Assembly: GCA_964604675.1 (NCBI GenBank) | Contig: CAZSAT010000019.1 | Span: 17,956-81,955, forward strand | From: CAZSAT01 sp964604675 | GTDB taxonomy: Bacteria > Myxococcota_A > UBA796 > CAJQPC01 | Length of the DNA: 64,000 bases | Reading direction: 5' to 3' | Part shown: positions 8,477 to 17,097 of the stretch, in pieces | Numbering within the stretch: position 1 is the first letter of the stretch | Layout of the letters: the number at the start of each line of letters is the position of its first letter | Position numbers and translations under genes: made by a program | Notes under the pieces: model-generated | The model's input: only the letters and a program-made list of their open reading frames with translations | What the model was told of the DNA's origin: nothing | The model's database searches: none

Positions 8477-9945
8477 TCCTGCTCCTCGCGTGCATGCACG
8501 CACTGCCTCCCGGCCCCTCCCCGGCCGAGCAGGCGGCGGCGCCTCCGGAACCCCTGGTCGTCGAGATCCCAGGCGACACGGTCTACCTCGAGGCCGCCTG
8601 GCGCGCCGGCTCTGCGTGGGACCCGGTCGGCCAGGAGGGGTTGGCGGCCCTCACCGCGCACCTGCTCCGGGAAGGCGGAACCGCCACCCGAAGCCCCGAA
8701 GAGGTCGAGCACCTGCTCTACACCCTGGGCGCGGAGCTCGAGGTGGTCGTGGGGAAGGAGCTGGTGGTCTTCCGGGGACGAGCCCTCGCCGAAGACGCCC
8801 CGGCGTTGTTGGATCTCGTGGCCGAGATGGCCACCCGACCCGGCTTCGATGCCGCCACCGCCGATCGCCTCCGAGACGAAGCGCGCCAGGAGCTCACCAC
8901 CGAGCTGACGACCCACGACGAAGCACTCGGTGACACCACCCTCGACAGCTGGCTCTACGAGGGCCACCGCTACGGGCACCCGGTCGACGGCCGGGAAGGG
9001 TCCCTGGCCCTCCTCGACGCCGACGACGCACGCGCCTTCCACCAACGGGTGTGGACGCGCGAGGCCACCACGATCGGTCTGGGCGGAGCGGTCGATGCGG
9101 ACCTGGCGGCCTCGGTGCGCGACGCCTTCTCCGCTCTGCCATCGACCCGCGCGCGACCTCCCACGCCAGCTCCCGTGCGTGTGCCTCGCGACCGCAGCCT
9201 GCTGTTGGTCCAGAACGACACCGACAGCGTCGGCGTGCACTTCGGGCACCCGCTCGATCTCACGCCGGGCAGCCGGGAACACGCCGCCCTGACCGTGGGG
9301 ATGGCGTCGTTCGGCCTGCACCGCGAGTCGATCGGCACGCTCTACCGGGAGCTCCGAGGCGAGCGCGGCCTGAACTACGGGGACTACGCCTACGCCGAGT
9401 TCTTCGATCAGGACGGCTGGTCCACCGACCGGGAGATCGGGAGCCGCCGCCTGCACACCCAGGCGTACGTGTGGCTGCGGCCGCTCGATGCAGCCGCTGC
9501 CCCTTTCGCGCTGCGCGCCGCCGTGGCCCTGTTCGAAGACCTGGCCGAACACGGCCTGAGCGAGGGCGAGTTCGACGCCATCACCGCGTACCTGGCCGGT
9601 CGCCGCCCCCTGGAGGCAGCCAGCCCCGCCCGGCGCCTGGCCATGCTGGTCGAACGCGAGGCCCTCGGCCTCGACGCAACGGACTGGTTGCCCGAGCTCA
9701 CGCTCGACGACGTGAACGCCGCGCTGGCCGAGCACCTCGACCCCGGCGCACTGCAGATGGTGGTCGTCGCGCGCGACACCGAGGCCTTCGCCGCAGCGGT
9801 GCTCGAAGAAACGGTGCCCGTGCCCGTCTACGCCACCGTCCCCACGCCGGAGGTCGCTGCGACCGACGCCGTGTGGGCCTCCCACGACCTCTCCCTGGCC
9901 GAAGACCGCATCACGCACGTCAGCGCCGAAGGACTCTTCCGATGA
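8473..9945 (+). CDS. M16-family protein lacking the zinc motif (partner subunit)
   Basis: A 490-residue M16 homologue. At the position of HxxEH it has AHLLRE (62-67), so the zinc site is lost. The C-terminal half keeps the family pattern (LYRELRGERGLNYGDYAYAE, WLRPLDAAA), the Arg/Tyr-containing segment that contacts substrate in M16 complexes. The N-terminus LLLAC places a possible lipidated Cys at position 7, so it may tether its partner to a membrane. GTGA overlap with the active peptidase gene; the stop overlaps the ATG of the next lipoprotein gene. Known active/inactive M16B pairs support joint function. Confidence 0.85.
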   Translation: MILLLACMHALPPGPSPAEQAAAPPEPLVVEIPGDTVYLEAAWRAGSAWDPVGQEGLAALTAHLLREGGTATRSPEEVEHLLYTLGAELEVVVGKELVVFRGRALAEDAPALLDLVAEMATRPGFDAATADRLRDEARQELTTELTTHDEALGDTTLDSWLYEGHRYGHPVDGREGSLALLDADDARAFHQRVWTREATTIGLGGAVDADLAASVRDAFSALPSTRARPPTPAPVRVPRDRSLLLVQNDTDSVGVHFGHPLDLTPGSREHAALTVGMASFGLHRESIGTLYRELRGERGLNYGDYAYAEFFDQDGWSTDREIGSRRLHTQAYVWLRPLDAAAAPFALRAAVALFEDLAEHGLSEGEFDAITAYLAGRRPLEAASPARRLAMLVEREALGLDATDWLPELTLDDVNAALAEHLDPGALQMVVVARDTEAFAAAVLEETVPVPVYATVPTPEVAATDAVWASHDLSLAEDRITHVSAEGLFR

Positions 9946-10748
9946 TGATCCTCGCCCTCGTCGCCTGCGAGAACTTCAACCTGAGCGACTACCTGCCCAC
10001 CATCGCCTACGACGAGCTCGACCTCGCGCGGGTCGACTGGGACGGGGTGGACGGCGACTTCGTGTTCGTGGTCGACAACCCCAACCCGATCGACGTGAAG
10101 CTTGCCCGCTTCGACTACCAGCTGGCCTTCGAGGGGGTGGAGTGGGTCACCGGCGACAGCCCGGACGGCCTGGAGCTCGGCGCGTCGACCGCCACCGACA
10201 TGGCCCTCCCGATCGCGCTGGAGTTCGTCAGCCTCTACGACGTGGTGCAAGCCACCCGAGGCCTCGACGAGATCGAGTTCGAGCTGTCCGGCTCCTTCGG
10301 CTTCGACACACCCCTGGGGCCCATCGATCTCGACTACGACGAGTACGGCGAGTTCCCGGCGCTTCGCACGCCGGACATCTCCTTCCAGCGCCTGCAGGTG
10401 AGCGACTACGACTGGTCAGGCGCGACCATCGACCTGAAGCTCGACGTGGACAACGACCACGGCAGCACGCTGGACTTCCTCGACCTGGACTACGCGGTGG
10501 AGCTCGCCGGAGTGGACGTGGCGACCGGCTTCCTCGATGCCCTCGGATCGGTCGACGGCGCGAGCAGCGACACCCTGGACGTGCCCTTCGACATCGACTT
10601 CCTCGACGCTGGCACGGCGGTCTACTCGGCGCTCACCTCCGGTGCCGCCGACGCCGCGCTGCAGGCGACCCTCGAGGTCGACACGCCCTTCGGCGTGCTG
10701 CCGCTCGACCTGCGGCTCGATCAGGACAACGTGGACATCCAGCTCTGA
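9942..10748 (+). CDS. LEA type 2 / WHy-domain lipoprotein
   Basis: A 268-residue lipoprotein (LVAC, Cys9). Two repeated beta-sandwich modules follow. The first has VDNPNPIDVKLARFDYQLAF; the second has LKLDVDNDHGSTLDFLDLDY and PFDIDFLDAG. This is the WHy/LEA-2 pattern (a conserved NPN or N-D-H turn, alternating strands), seen in stress-related and envelope lipoproteins. A tandem ATG (9942 or 9945) overlaps the stop of the M16 partner gene, so it is the third gene of the unit. Role unknown; possibly an outer-membrane or periplasmic scaffold. Confidence 0.75.
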   Translation: MMILALVACENFNLSDYLPTIAYDELDLARVDWDGVDGDFVFVVDNPNPIDVKLARFDYQLAFEGVEWVTGDSPDGLELGASTATDMALPIALEFVSLYDVVQATRGLDEIEFELSGSFGFDTPLGPIDLDYDEYGEFPALRTPDISFQRLQVSDYDWSGATIDLKLDVDNDHGSTLDFLDLDYAVELAGVDVATGFLDALGSVDGASSDTLDVPFDIDFLDAGTAVYSALTSGAADAALQATLEVDTPFGVLPLDLRLDQDNVDIQL

Positions 10749-10804
10749 GACGAGCCGAGACCGGGCCGTGACATCGCGTGACTTGTCGCTCGCCAGGCGG
10801 TGCG

Positions 10805-10810
10805 TACCTT
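10805..10810 (+). promoter_or_regulatory. Putative -10 of a leaderless promoter
   Basis: TACCTT ends 7 bases before the ATG at 10818. TTGTCG at 10783-10788 gives a 16-base spacer. There is no Shine-Dalgarno between them, so transcription would start at or next to the start codon. Confidence 0.4.
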
Positions 10811-10817
10811 CGCGCCC

Positions 10818-11027
10818 ATGAAGATCGTGGCCAACCCGATGATCGTCGCCGCCGCGCTGGGCCTGCTGGGTCCAGCCGCCCTCGACCTCGACGACGACGA
10901 GACCATGGCGGGCCACGTTGTGCTCGACGGCGACCCGCTCCAACAAGATGGACTGCGGGGTCTCGAGGACCTGATGGAGGCCGAGGAACCGGCCGTCAGC
11001 GAAGCCCGCGCCTGGGCCGAAGAGTAG
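10818..11027 (+). CDS. Small exported acidic protein, 69 aa
   Basis: A predicted signal peptide (residues 1-26, KIVANP then a hydrophobic run ending GPAALD) is followed by a short, strongly acidic mature part (DLDDDETMAG, LEDLMEAEEP). No known family. It has its own candidate promoter (TACCTT 7 bases before the ATG) and converges with the KAP-type NTPase gene with 1 base between them. Being small, it could be a chance reading frame, but the signal-like N-terminus and promoter spacing support it. Confidence 0.5.
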   Translation: MKIVANPMIVAAALGLLGPAALDLDDDETMAGHVVLDGDPLQQDGLRGLEDLMEAEEPAVSEARAWAEE

Positions 11028-11028
11028 G

Positions 11029-12279
11029 TCAGAGACCGGCTGCGAGCAGCAGCGTCTCAAGCCAATAGATTCCTTCGGCGTCCCGCTCGAAGCCATCGGC
11101 GTGCAGGCGCAGGTAGTCGGCGAGCAGGAGGTCGTCGCGCAACCAGGTGATGAGCCCCTTCTTGCGACGGCTGCGACGGGTGTCCTCGGTGGTGCCGGTG
11201 TGCAGCTCCTTCATCGAGTGTTGGAGCTCGACCCAGCGATCGCGCCCACCGCGGATCATGTGCCGTCGGAAGCCGGGCCAACGCTCCGAGATGATGACCC
11301 AGGCCCACTGCGCCTCCGAGAGCTCGCGGGTGTGACGGGTCTCGAGGGCGAACTCCGAGAGCTGTCCGACCCGCACCGCGAGCTTCTGCAGGAAGCGCGG
11401 AGTGCCCAGGTGATCGTTGGTGGCCGCCGCGATCAACCCCATCACGGCGTCGGACCCGAAGGCTCGCATCATGTGCGGCTCGTGGGGCGCGAGGTAGTGG
11501 CGCAACAGGGGACCGATGCGCCGGATGTCGACGTTCGGCACCGTGATGCCGAGATCCACGTACTCCTCGAGGCAGCGCACCGCCGTGTCGGCGTCGAGAT
11601 CCCCTTCGCGCTCCCGGATGGCCGCGGTGGCGGCCTCGCGGCCCAGCGACGCCACCACCGTGAGCTCGGTGGACGGCGCGATGAGCAGCCGGAAGCCCTC
11701 GAGCAGGTGCAGCCGCATCGCGGGGGACAGCAGGTCCATGTCGTCGATGAACAACACCATGCGTCCTGGGCGCCCACCGCGCACCAGCTCGACGAGGCGC
11801 CCGATGCCGTCGCGGATCCGAAGCGCGGGGTCGGCTTCGTGCGGGCTTCCGATGCCCGTTCCGCCACCCTCGGCCACGCCGTCGAACTGCAGGCGGTTCA
11901 CGAGCGTGACCAGCTCACGCGCTCGGTCGATGGCCTGGGCGGGCTGCAACGACGCGCGCGCGATCGCCGCGACGAAGCCCGCGAGGAGGTTGCCGTGCCT
12001 CTGGTAGGTCCACGGGTTGTACCAGCCCCACTGCGGGTTCACCGACGCGTGCGCGTCGAAGCCGAGCATGTCGCGTTCATGCTGGAGCAGGTAGGCGCAG
12101 CGCTGCAGCAGGTGGCGCTTGCCCGAGCCGGGCGCTCCTTGCACGAGCACCACGTTGCCGCCACGGAAGCGCGAGACGGTTCGCAACAGCGTGCGCGCCA
12201 GGCGGTCGTGACCGAAGAGATCTTCGATGTGGCTGGCGGCGAAGGTGCCGCGCGGATCGAGCAGGAGACCTGAAGGCAT
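11029..12279 (-). CDS. KAP-type P-loop NTPase
   Basis: A 416-residue ATPase. Walker A is GAPGSGKRH at 48-56; Walker B is MVLFIDDMD at 174-182. The NPWTYQRHGNLLAGF segment and the later VPNVDIRRIGPLL match the KAP NTPase layout (sensor region after a stretch of predicted helices). No transmembrane insertion is obvious, unlike many KAP proteins. KAP NTPases occur in phage defence, signalling and envelope contexts, so the role here is open. It is third in a minus-strand unit after the XRE-SspB and glycosidase-like genes, 23 bases downstream of the latter, with GGAGGGAG before its ATG. Confidence 0.75.
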   Translation of the reverse strand: MPSGLLLDPRGTFAASHIEDLFGHDRLARTLLRTVSRFRGGNVVLVQGAPGSGKRHLLQRCAYLLQHERDMLGFDAHASVNPQWGWYNPWTYQRHGNLLAGFVAAIARASLQPAQAIDRARELVTLVNRLQFDGVAEGGGTGIGSPHEADPALRIRDGIGRLVELVRGGRPGRMVLFIDDMDLLSPAMRLHLLEGFRLLIAPSTELTVVASLGREAATAAIREREGDLDADTAVRCLEEYVDLGITVPNVDIRRIGPLLRHYLAPHEPHMMRAFGSDAVMGLIAAATNDHLGTPRFLQKLAVRVGQLSEFALETRHTRELSEAQWAWVIISERWPGFRRHMIRGGRDRWVELQHSMKELHTGTTEDTRRSRRKKGLITWLRDDLLLADYLRLHADGFERDAEGIYWLETLLLAAGL

Positions 12280-12302
12280 CACTCCCTCCGCCCTCAGTCT
12301 AC

Positions 12303-13694
12303 CTACCGCTGGAGGAAGACCGCGCCCGCCGTGAGGTCGACGGTGACCACGCCGTCCTCCGCGACCAAGGGGATCGCCTCGCCATTGCGCGCGCGCTCGG
12401 CCCTGCTCGCATCGGCGGCGAGCGCGACCGCGCCCGTCCCCCAGACCAACCACTTGTCACCCAGCGAGATGGCCGTGGCGCCATCGAGCTCCGAGACGAC
12501 CACGTCGCTCCACGAAGCGCCAGCCACCCACGCGCCGAAGCGCTGGTAGGCGTCGGCCGCCGGCTTGCGCTCGAAGCCCGCCGGGGTGGCCCGGTAGAGC
12601 GAGTGGCTGTCCATGATGCCGCGCCGCTTCGGGCCGTCACGCTGCGGGGGATCGGCGAGGGTGTGCCAGAACACCCGTTCCACGCCGCGGGCGAGGGCCT
12701 CGGCGTAGGTGAGCACCACCTGCTCCGCCTGGTAGTCGGTGTCGAGCCACGCCTCGTCGCCTCGGGAGGGGACGTTGGTCTCGGTGATCCAGAGCGGCCA
12801 GGTGGAGGACGCCGCCCGGCTGTGGTCGATGGCCTGGATGACCCGTCGCGGGGTGCGATCGCTGTGGTAGGCGTGCTCGCTCTGGATGTCGATGACCGCG
12901 GACACGTCGGGGAGGGCGAACAGGGCGTCCAGGTAGGCCTTCCCCGTGTCGGTCATGGGGCGGTAGAGCCCGCCGTTGAGCACCTTGGCCTCGGGATCGG
13001 CGGCACGGATGGCTGCCGCCGTGAGCCGAAGCACATGGGCGTACTCCTCCGGCGTGCAGAAGCCATCGGGGTCGAAGCGATCCTCGCGCGGCGACCCGCT
13101 GTTCTTCAGATCCGGCTCGTTGTCGACCTCCCAGTGCTTCACCGGACGGAGGAGCCCTGGCATGTCGTCGATCCCGTCGCCGTCGTAGCGCTCGACCACC
13201 GCCGCGACGTAGGCGCTGTAGGCAGCCTCGTCCCGCAGGACGTAGCTGCGGGTGTGCTCACGGGTGTGGTTGCCCGACCACGGCGACAGCATCATCAACA
13301 CGTCGAGCGGCTGGGTCTGGGTGGCCTGCACCCAGGTGTCCAACCGCTGCAGGGTGGCGGCGGGGTCGGCGCGGTACCTGGCGAAGTGGTGGTTCGGGTA
13401 CACGGCCGTGTGGGCCCGGACCCACCCGGCCCCCACCTCGGCCGCGGCGGCGGCGTCGGCACGCAAGCGGCTGGCGATGTCGTCGAGCGACGGCTGCTCC
13501 CGCTGAAGCACCGCGCGCGGCACCGAGATCGCCTCGTTGATCCCCATCAGGTCGATGGAGCCTTCCGGCCAGTCCGCCGGGGGGCGCACCACGGCCGTGG
13601 CTGGGGCGGGGGCAGCCTCGAGGGCGGGTGTGGGCGGTGCCTTCTTGCAGCACGTCCCCGTGCAGGCGAGGGCGAGGAGGAGGTGGGGCTTCAC
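12303..13694 (-). CDS. Glycoside-hydrolase-like lipoprotein (clan GH-A type)
   Basis: A 463-residue lipoprotein (LALAC, Cys11) with a Pro/Ala-rich spacer. It has the hallmarks of a clan GH-A (beta/alpha)8 glycosidase such as GH39: the acid/base motif WEVDNEPD with Glu193 and a strand-7 nucleophile candidate Glu305 in LWITETN. Substrate unknown; an anchored polysaccharide-cleaving enzyme is likely. The C-terminal 80 residues look like a small beta domain. The GTG start overlaps the stop of the XRE-SspB gene by 4 bases, so the two are translationally linked. Confidence 0.75.
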   Translation of the reverse strand: MKPHLLLALACTGTCCKKAPPTPALEAAPAPATAVVRPPADWPEGSIDLMGINEAISVPRAVLQREQPSLDDIASRLRADAAAAAEVGAGWVRAHTAVYPNHHFARYRADPAATLQRLDTWVQATQTQPLDVLMMLSPWSGNHTREHTRSYVLRDEAAYSAYVAAVVERYDGDGIDDMPGLLRPVKHWEVDNEPDLKNSGSPREDRFDPDGFCTPEEYAHVLRLTAAAIRAADPEAKVLNGGLYRPMTDTGKAYLDALFALPDVSAVIDIQSEHAYHSDRTPRRVIQAIDHSRAASSTWPLWITETNVPSRGDEAWLDTDYQAEQVVLTYAEALARGVERVFWHTLADPPQRDGPKRRGIMDSHSLYRATPAGFERKPAADAYQRFGAWVAGASWSDVVVSELDGATAISLGDKWLVWGTGAVALAADASRAERARNGEAIPLVAEDGVVTVDLTAGAVFLQR

Positions 13695-14329
13695 GTCACC
13701 AGCCGCAACACCGGACCGCCCCTGGGCGCGTCCGGCGTGCCGGGCTTGCCCTTCTGCGGGCCCGGGTCCGGGCGCTCCACGGCGAAGCGGACCTCGAGGA
13801 TGGACGACCAGGGGAACGCGCACTGGCAGATGCCATTGAACGAGAGCGTGAGCTGCAGACCGTCGTCGTCGTAGCGGGGCTCGTTGTGCCGGTGGAAGGC
13901 CGCGTCCAGCTGGATGAGCATCATCTCCGGGTGCGCGTCGAGCACGCGCCTGGGGATGCCGCGCTCGGCGAGCTGGGTGGTATCGGCCAACACCGCGAAG
14001 TTGCAGCCCATCGCGAAGGCCAGCTTGATCGCCTGCTCCGCGTGCAGGCCGAAGGGATCGACGGTCACGCCCTCGGCTGGCCGCAGGTCGACAGGGGCGG
14101 CCTCCGGGAGGTCCTCCGGCAGCCCGGCGAGGCTCTGCATGTCGACCTCGAGTGCGGTGGCGAAGAGCACCATCTCGTCGACGGTCAAGGGCTTCTTGCC
14201 GCCGAGCACCTGGCGGACGTGGCCGCGCTTGAGCTTCGTGAGCTCGGCGAGCGCCGCGGTGTTGAGCTGCTTCTCGGCGAGGAGCTTTCGGAACAGCGCG
14301 AGGATCGGAGCGGAGGGGGTCTGGCTCAT
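13691..14329 (-). CDS. XRE helix-turn-helix fused to an SspB-like domain
   Basis: A 212-residue two-part protein. Residues 1-60 are a Cro/C1-type DNA-binding domain (LNTAALAELTKLKRGHVRQVL, then a VDEMVLFATALEVD helix). Residues 95-185 resemble an SspB/ClpXP-adaptor fold: RRVLDAHPEMMLIQLD, then DGLQLTLSFNGICQCAFPWSSI, close to the L-S-F-x-G...VPW-S-x-I pattern of SspB-like proteins. A Pro/Gly-rich C-terminal tail follows. By inference it could bring a DNA site or bound factor to the ClpXP protease. It heads the unit with the glycosidase-like lipoprotein and the KAP NTPase. The SspB assignment is by pattern and needs a profile search. Confidence 0.65.
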   Translation of the reverse strand: MSQTPSAPILALFRKLLAEKQLNTAALAELTKLKRGHVRQVLGGKKPLTVDEMVLFATALEVDMQSLAGLPEDLPEAAPVDLRPAEGVTVDPFGLHAEQAIKLAFAMGCNFAVLADTTQLAERGIPRRVLDAHPEMMLIQLDAAFHRHNEPRYDDDGLQLTLSFNGICQCAFPWSSILEVRFAVERPDPGPQKGKPGTPDAPRGGPVLRLVT

Positions 14330-14382
14330 GCGGACCCGGTATCCGCACGCGCTCTTGACGGCGACGCGCTCGCCTCCGTGGC

Positions 14383-14388
14383 TACGGT
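14383..14388 (+). promoter_or_regulatory. Putative -10 of a leaderless promoter
   Basis: TACGGT ends 6 bases before the ATG at 14395. A TTGACG lies at 14355-14360, but the 22-base spacer is longer than normal, so the -35 is unproven. No Shine-Dalgarno is present. Confidence 0.35.
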
Positions 14389-14394
14389 GCCCCC

Positions 14395-14853
14395 ATGAGC
14401 ACAGTCCTCGCCTTCCTCGTGGTCGCGATCGTGGTGACCTTCCTCGGCGCCCTCGTCGCCGTCTCCAGGCAGAGGCGTCGGGAGCGCGCAGGCGCCGTGC
14501 CAGCGGGAGAGCGCGTGGTCCGCGAGGCGCGCAACTGCGGGTCCAGGGTGTTCGTGTCGACCGACGTGATCGGCGGCCCCAGAGCGGGTCGCATCAACCG
14601 CAGCCCGGCGGACCTCGTGATGACCGACAAGCGGCTGCTGATCGCGACCCGCCACGGACGGGTGCTCGAGCTCACCGCCGGGACCGGTGGCTCCGTGCGC
14701 TGCACGGGTCCCCGCCGCCTGGTCGTCGAGGGCGACCGCCCCCAGAAGGACGGCGTCATGCACGTACGCGCCGAGCTGATCGTGAACGACGCGGATGTCT
14801 GGGCGGCGCTCGCAGCCGAGCGCCTCGACACCACCACGCGCGCCCTCCGGTAG
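14395..14853 (+). CDS. Membrane-anchored hypothetical protein, 152 aa
   Basis: One N-terminal transmembrane helix (residues 3-23) followed by a basic RQRRRERA stop-transfer run and a cytosolic domain of about 125 residues. The domain is beta-rich (LVMTDKRLLIATRHGRVLEL), reminiscent of a PH/GRAM-like fold in bacterial membrane proteins; this is a weak call. It is divergent from the XRE-SspB gene and convergent with the next lipoprotein gene. Confidence 0.6.
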   Translation: MSTVLAFLVVAIVVTFLGALVAVSRQRRRERAGAVPAGERVVREARNCGSRVFVSTDVIGGPRAGRINRSPADLVMTDKRLLIATRHGRVLELTAGTGGSVRCTGPRRLVVEGDRPQKDGVMHVRAELIVNDADVWAALAAERLDTTTRALR

Positions 14854-14855
14854 CG

Positions 14856-15695
14856 CTACCCGTCGGCCTGTTCGGCCGCTTCTGCGGCGGCCTTCTTGGC
14901 GTCCAGGTCGCTGCCGAAGTCCACGATGTAGGTGCGCTTGTCGTCGTCGGCCAACAAGGCGTAGCGGCCGGCAGGCACGAGATCCATCGGCCAGTACTGC
15001 ACCGACGTGCCCACCGGGTTGCCCTTGACGATCTTGGTGGCGTCGATCTCGGCCTCGTGGCGCGTGAACGTGCTGGCGTCCTCGAAGCTCACGCCGATGT
15101 AGTGCCACGGCTGCATGTTGAAGTACTTGTCCGGCGTGCCGAGGCGGATGTGCTCCGACTGGAGCAGCGGGTGCAGGGTCTTGGCGAGGGCCGCGTCCCC
15201 TGCGACCACCAGGTAGGCACCCTCCTCCACGCGCGGGAGCCGAGCCGGCACCTGGTCGGGGTAGCGCACGCTCTCCTCGCTGTCCCAGATGCGGTCGGTG
15301 GTGATGTCGGAGGCCGTGGAGACCGACTCCAGCTCACCCGACGCGTTGCGGAGCCAGAGGCCCGCCTTGCCGGGCAACGGCCAGAGCTTCACCGTGGCGG
15401 TCAAGCCGACCTCGCCACCGGGGATCGTCATGTCCTCGACCTTCCACGCCCCGTCCGGCACGGTGAGCGTGTAGTCGTAGTCGGCGCACATGCCCTCGAA
15501 GTGCACGACGCCCGCGTCGTCGCTCGTGGTCTCGAAGACCTGGCACGCGAAGTCGTTGGACTGCGTCTTCAACAGAGCCCGTGCGTTGGCGAGCGGCTCG
15601 TTGGTCAGCGCGTCGACCAGCGTGGCATCGTACGTGCCCTTGGGTGCGCAGCCAGCGGCGAACAGGCCGAGGGCCAGAGCAGACGTTCGGTTCAT
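14856..15695 (-). CDS. Lipoprotein with an N-terminal carboxypeptidase-regulatory-like domain
   Basis: A 279-residue lipoprotein (FAAGC, Cys16). Residues 22-105 have the pattern of a CarboxypepD-regulatory/CNA-B-like module (YDATLVDALTNEPLANARAL, then GVVHFEGMC and YTLTVPDG). The rest is of unknown fold and ends in an Ala/Glu/Lys helix. AAGGAG lies 6 bases before the ATG, so it uses a normal leader; TAGGGT further upstream is a possible -10. It follows pyrF on the same strand. Function unknown. Confidence 0.75.
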   Translation of the reverse strand: MNRTSALALGLFAAGCAPKGTYDATLVDALTNEPLANARALLKTQSNDFACQVFETTSDDAGVVHFEGMCADYDYTLTVPDGAWKVEDMTIPGGEVGLTATVKLWPLPGKAGLWLRNASGELESVSTASDITTDRIWDSEESVRYPDQVPARLPRVEEGAYLVVAGDAALAKTLHPLLQSEHIRLGTPDKYFNMQPWHYIGVSFEDASTFTRHEAEIDATKIVKGNPVGTSVQYWPMDLVPAGRYALLADDDKRTYIVDFGSDLDAKKAAAEAAEQADG

Positions 15696-15725
15696 GGTGT
15701 CTCCTTCCGGATCGAAGCGACCCTA

Positions 15726-16580
15726 TCACCCTACGACCCTGGCGAGATCCGCGATCATCGCCTTGGCATGCGCGCTTACGACGGATCCCGGCGCCTCGTC
15801 GTACCGGTCTTGCTCGGAGGCGGTCGGGTAGGTGATGGCCCGGGACGAGGTCACGACCGCACCCTCGCCGCCCTCGAACAGGGCCGCCACGTCCGCCGCA
15901 GTGCCTCCTTGCGCGCCATAGCCGGGCACCAGGAGCCAGGTCCTCGGCAACCGAGCCCGCAGGCCCGCCGCCTCGGCCGGCACCGTGGCCCCCACCACCG
16001 CGCCCACGGAGCCCCAGCGCACGTCGGCATTCCAGCCGCGGATCCAGGACGCCACCTCGTCGACCACAGCCGGGTCGCCGTGCCGTTGGAGCGCACCGGC
16101 GCCGGGGTTCGAGGTCCGCACCAGGAGAAACAAGCCCTTCCCCGCCGCGCGCCGAACGAGGAAGGGCTCCAGGCTCTCGGGCCCCAGGTAGGGGCTCAGG
16201 GTGACCGCATCCGCCCCCATGGGTCCGTCGTCGTCGAGCGTGGCTCGGGCGTAGGCTTCTGCCGTCGAGCCGATGTCGCCGCGCTTGGCGTCCAGCAACA
16301 CCAGCAAGCCGAGCTCACGAGCGCGGGCGCAGGTGGCCTCGAGCGCCGCCACGCCCGCGGAGCCGTGCTGTTCGTAGAACGCGGACTGTGGCTTCACCAT
16401 CGGCACGGTGCCGGCCACCGCCGTGAGCACCATGTCGGACCAGCCGGCGAGGGCCGCTCCCGTGTCCCGGTCGGCCAGCTCACGCAGGGGACGCGGAAAG
16501 CGTTCCAGCCTCGGGTCGAGGCCCACGACGGCCGGACGGCCGGACGCTGCCTGTGCCAGGCGTTCACCAAAGGGGGTCAT
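15726..16580 (-). CDS. pyrF: Orotidine 5'-phosphate decarboxylase (type 2)
   Basis: A 284-residue enzyme that converts OMP to UMP, the last step of pyrimidine synthesis. The catalytic signature LLDAKRGDIGSTA gives the Asp97-Lys99-Asp102 set. LDPRLERFP near the N-terminus, VTLSPYLGPES and a VPGYGAQGG phosphate loop agree with the longer type 2 PyrF found in Myxococcales and Actinobacteria. ATG start with AGAGG 6 bases upstream. It is divergent from a lipoprotein gene across a 33-base gap in which both promoters must overlap. No other pyr gene is nearby. Confidence 0.92.
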   Translation of the reverse strand: MTPFGERLAQAASGRPAVVGLDPRLERFPRPLRELADRDTGAALAGWSDMVLTAVAGTVPMVKPQSAFYEQHGSAGVAALEATCARARELGLLVLLDAKRGDIGSTAEAYARATLDDDGPMGADAVTLSPYLGPESLEPFLVRRAAGKGLFLLVRTSNPGAGALQRHGDPAVVDEVASWIRGWNADVRWGSVGAVVGATVPAEAAGLRARLPRTWLLVPGYGAQGGTAADVAALFEGGEGAVVTSSRAITYPTASEQDRYDEAPGSVVSAHAKAMIADLARVVG

Positions 16581-16601
16581 GGGCACCTCTGCGCCTCCGG
16601 G

Positions 16602-16607
16602 TATCCT
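16602..16607 (+). promoter_or_regulatory. Putative -10 of a leaderless promoter
   Basis: TATCCT ends 6 bases before the ATG at 16614. TGGGCA at 16580-16585 with a 16-base spacer is a partial -35 and overlaps the start region of divergent pyrF. Confidence 0.4.
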
Positions 16608-16613
16608 CCGCCC

Positions 16614-17096
16614 ATGCTCGTCGTCCTGCTCGCCTGCACCATCGGCACCTCGAACACCGACTTCGAGGCGGCCCAGGCCGCCGCCGACACCGCCGACACC
16701 GCCGACACCGGCGCCACGGACTGCGAGGTGGCGATCGACCCGTCCGGGTCCGTGTTCACGACCTTGCAGATCGACGGGCTGACCCTGGTCGCCATCGTGG
16801 ACAGCGTGTGCTTCTCGGAAGACGGGTCCAGCGTCGAGATCGCCTTCCACGTCGAGGGCGGAGAGAGCGGCACCATCACCTACCGCGGCAACCCCCAGGG
16901 CACCTACAACCTGCCGCTCGCCAACGCCACGCTCGAGCTGACCTACGGCGAACGCACGTGGAGCGGCACCGACTGGCTGAGCGGCTTCGTCAGCCAGTAC
17001 GGCGACTACGGCGACCTGTCGGGGACGGCCTACTCGCAGAGCGGCGGGAACCTGACCGTGTACGTCACCTGGGGCAACGCGCCGGTCGCCGAGTGA
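16614..17096 (+). CDS. Lipoprotein with DTADTADTG spacer, 160 aa
   Basis: Lipobox LLAC (Cys8) is followed by a linker with three exact copies of a 9-base unit encoding ADT, then a compact beta-rich domain of about 120 residues (FTTLQIDGLTLVAIVD; GTITYRGNPQGTYNLPLANA). There is a single Cys in the spacer border and one in the domain. No recognised family. Divergent from pyrF with a leaderless-type promoter. Confidence 0.7.
   Translation: MLVVLLACTIGTSNTDFEAAQAAADTADTADTGATDCEVAIDPSGSVFTTLQIDGLTLVAIVDSVCFSEDGSSVEIAFHVEGGESGTITYRGNPQGTYNLPLANATLELTYGERTWSGTDWLSGFVSQYGDYGDLSGTAYSQSGGNLTVYVTWGNAPVAE
16683..16709 (+). repeat. 9-bp tandem repeat, 3 copies
   Basis: Three exact copies of GCCGACACC encode the ADTADTADT part of the lipoprotein spacer. 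In-frame, so copy changes only alter spacer length. Confidence 0.85.
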
Positions 17097-17097
17097 T

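Noticed and set aside
10769..10782. A 14-base match TGACATCGCGTGAC with 62978-62991, both in intergenic DNA
   Set aside because: In 64 kb of GC-rich DNA several 14-base repeats are expected by chance, and the two sites lie at different distances and orientations to genes.
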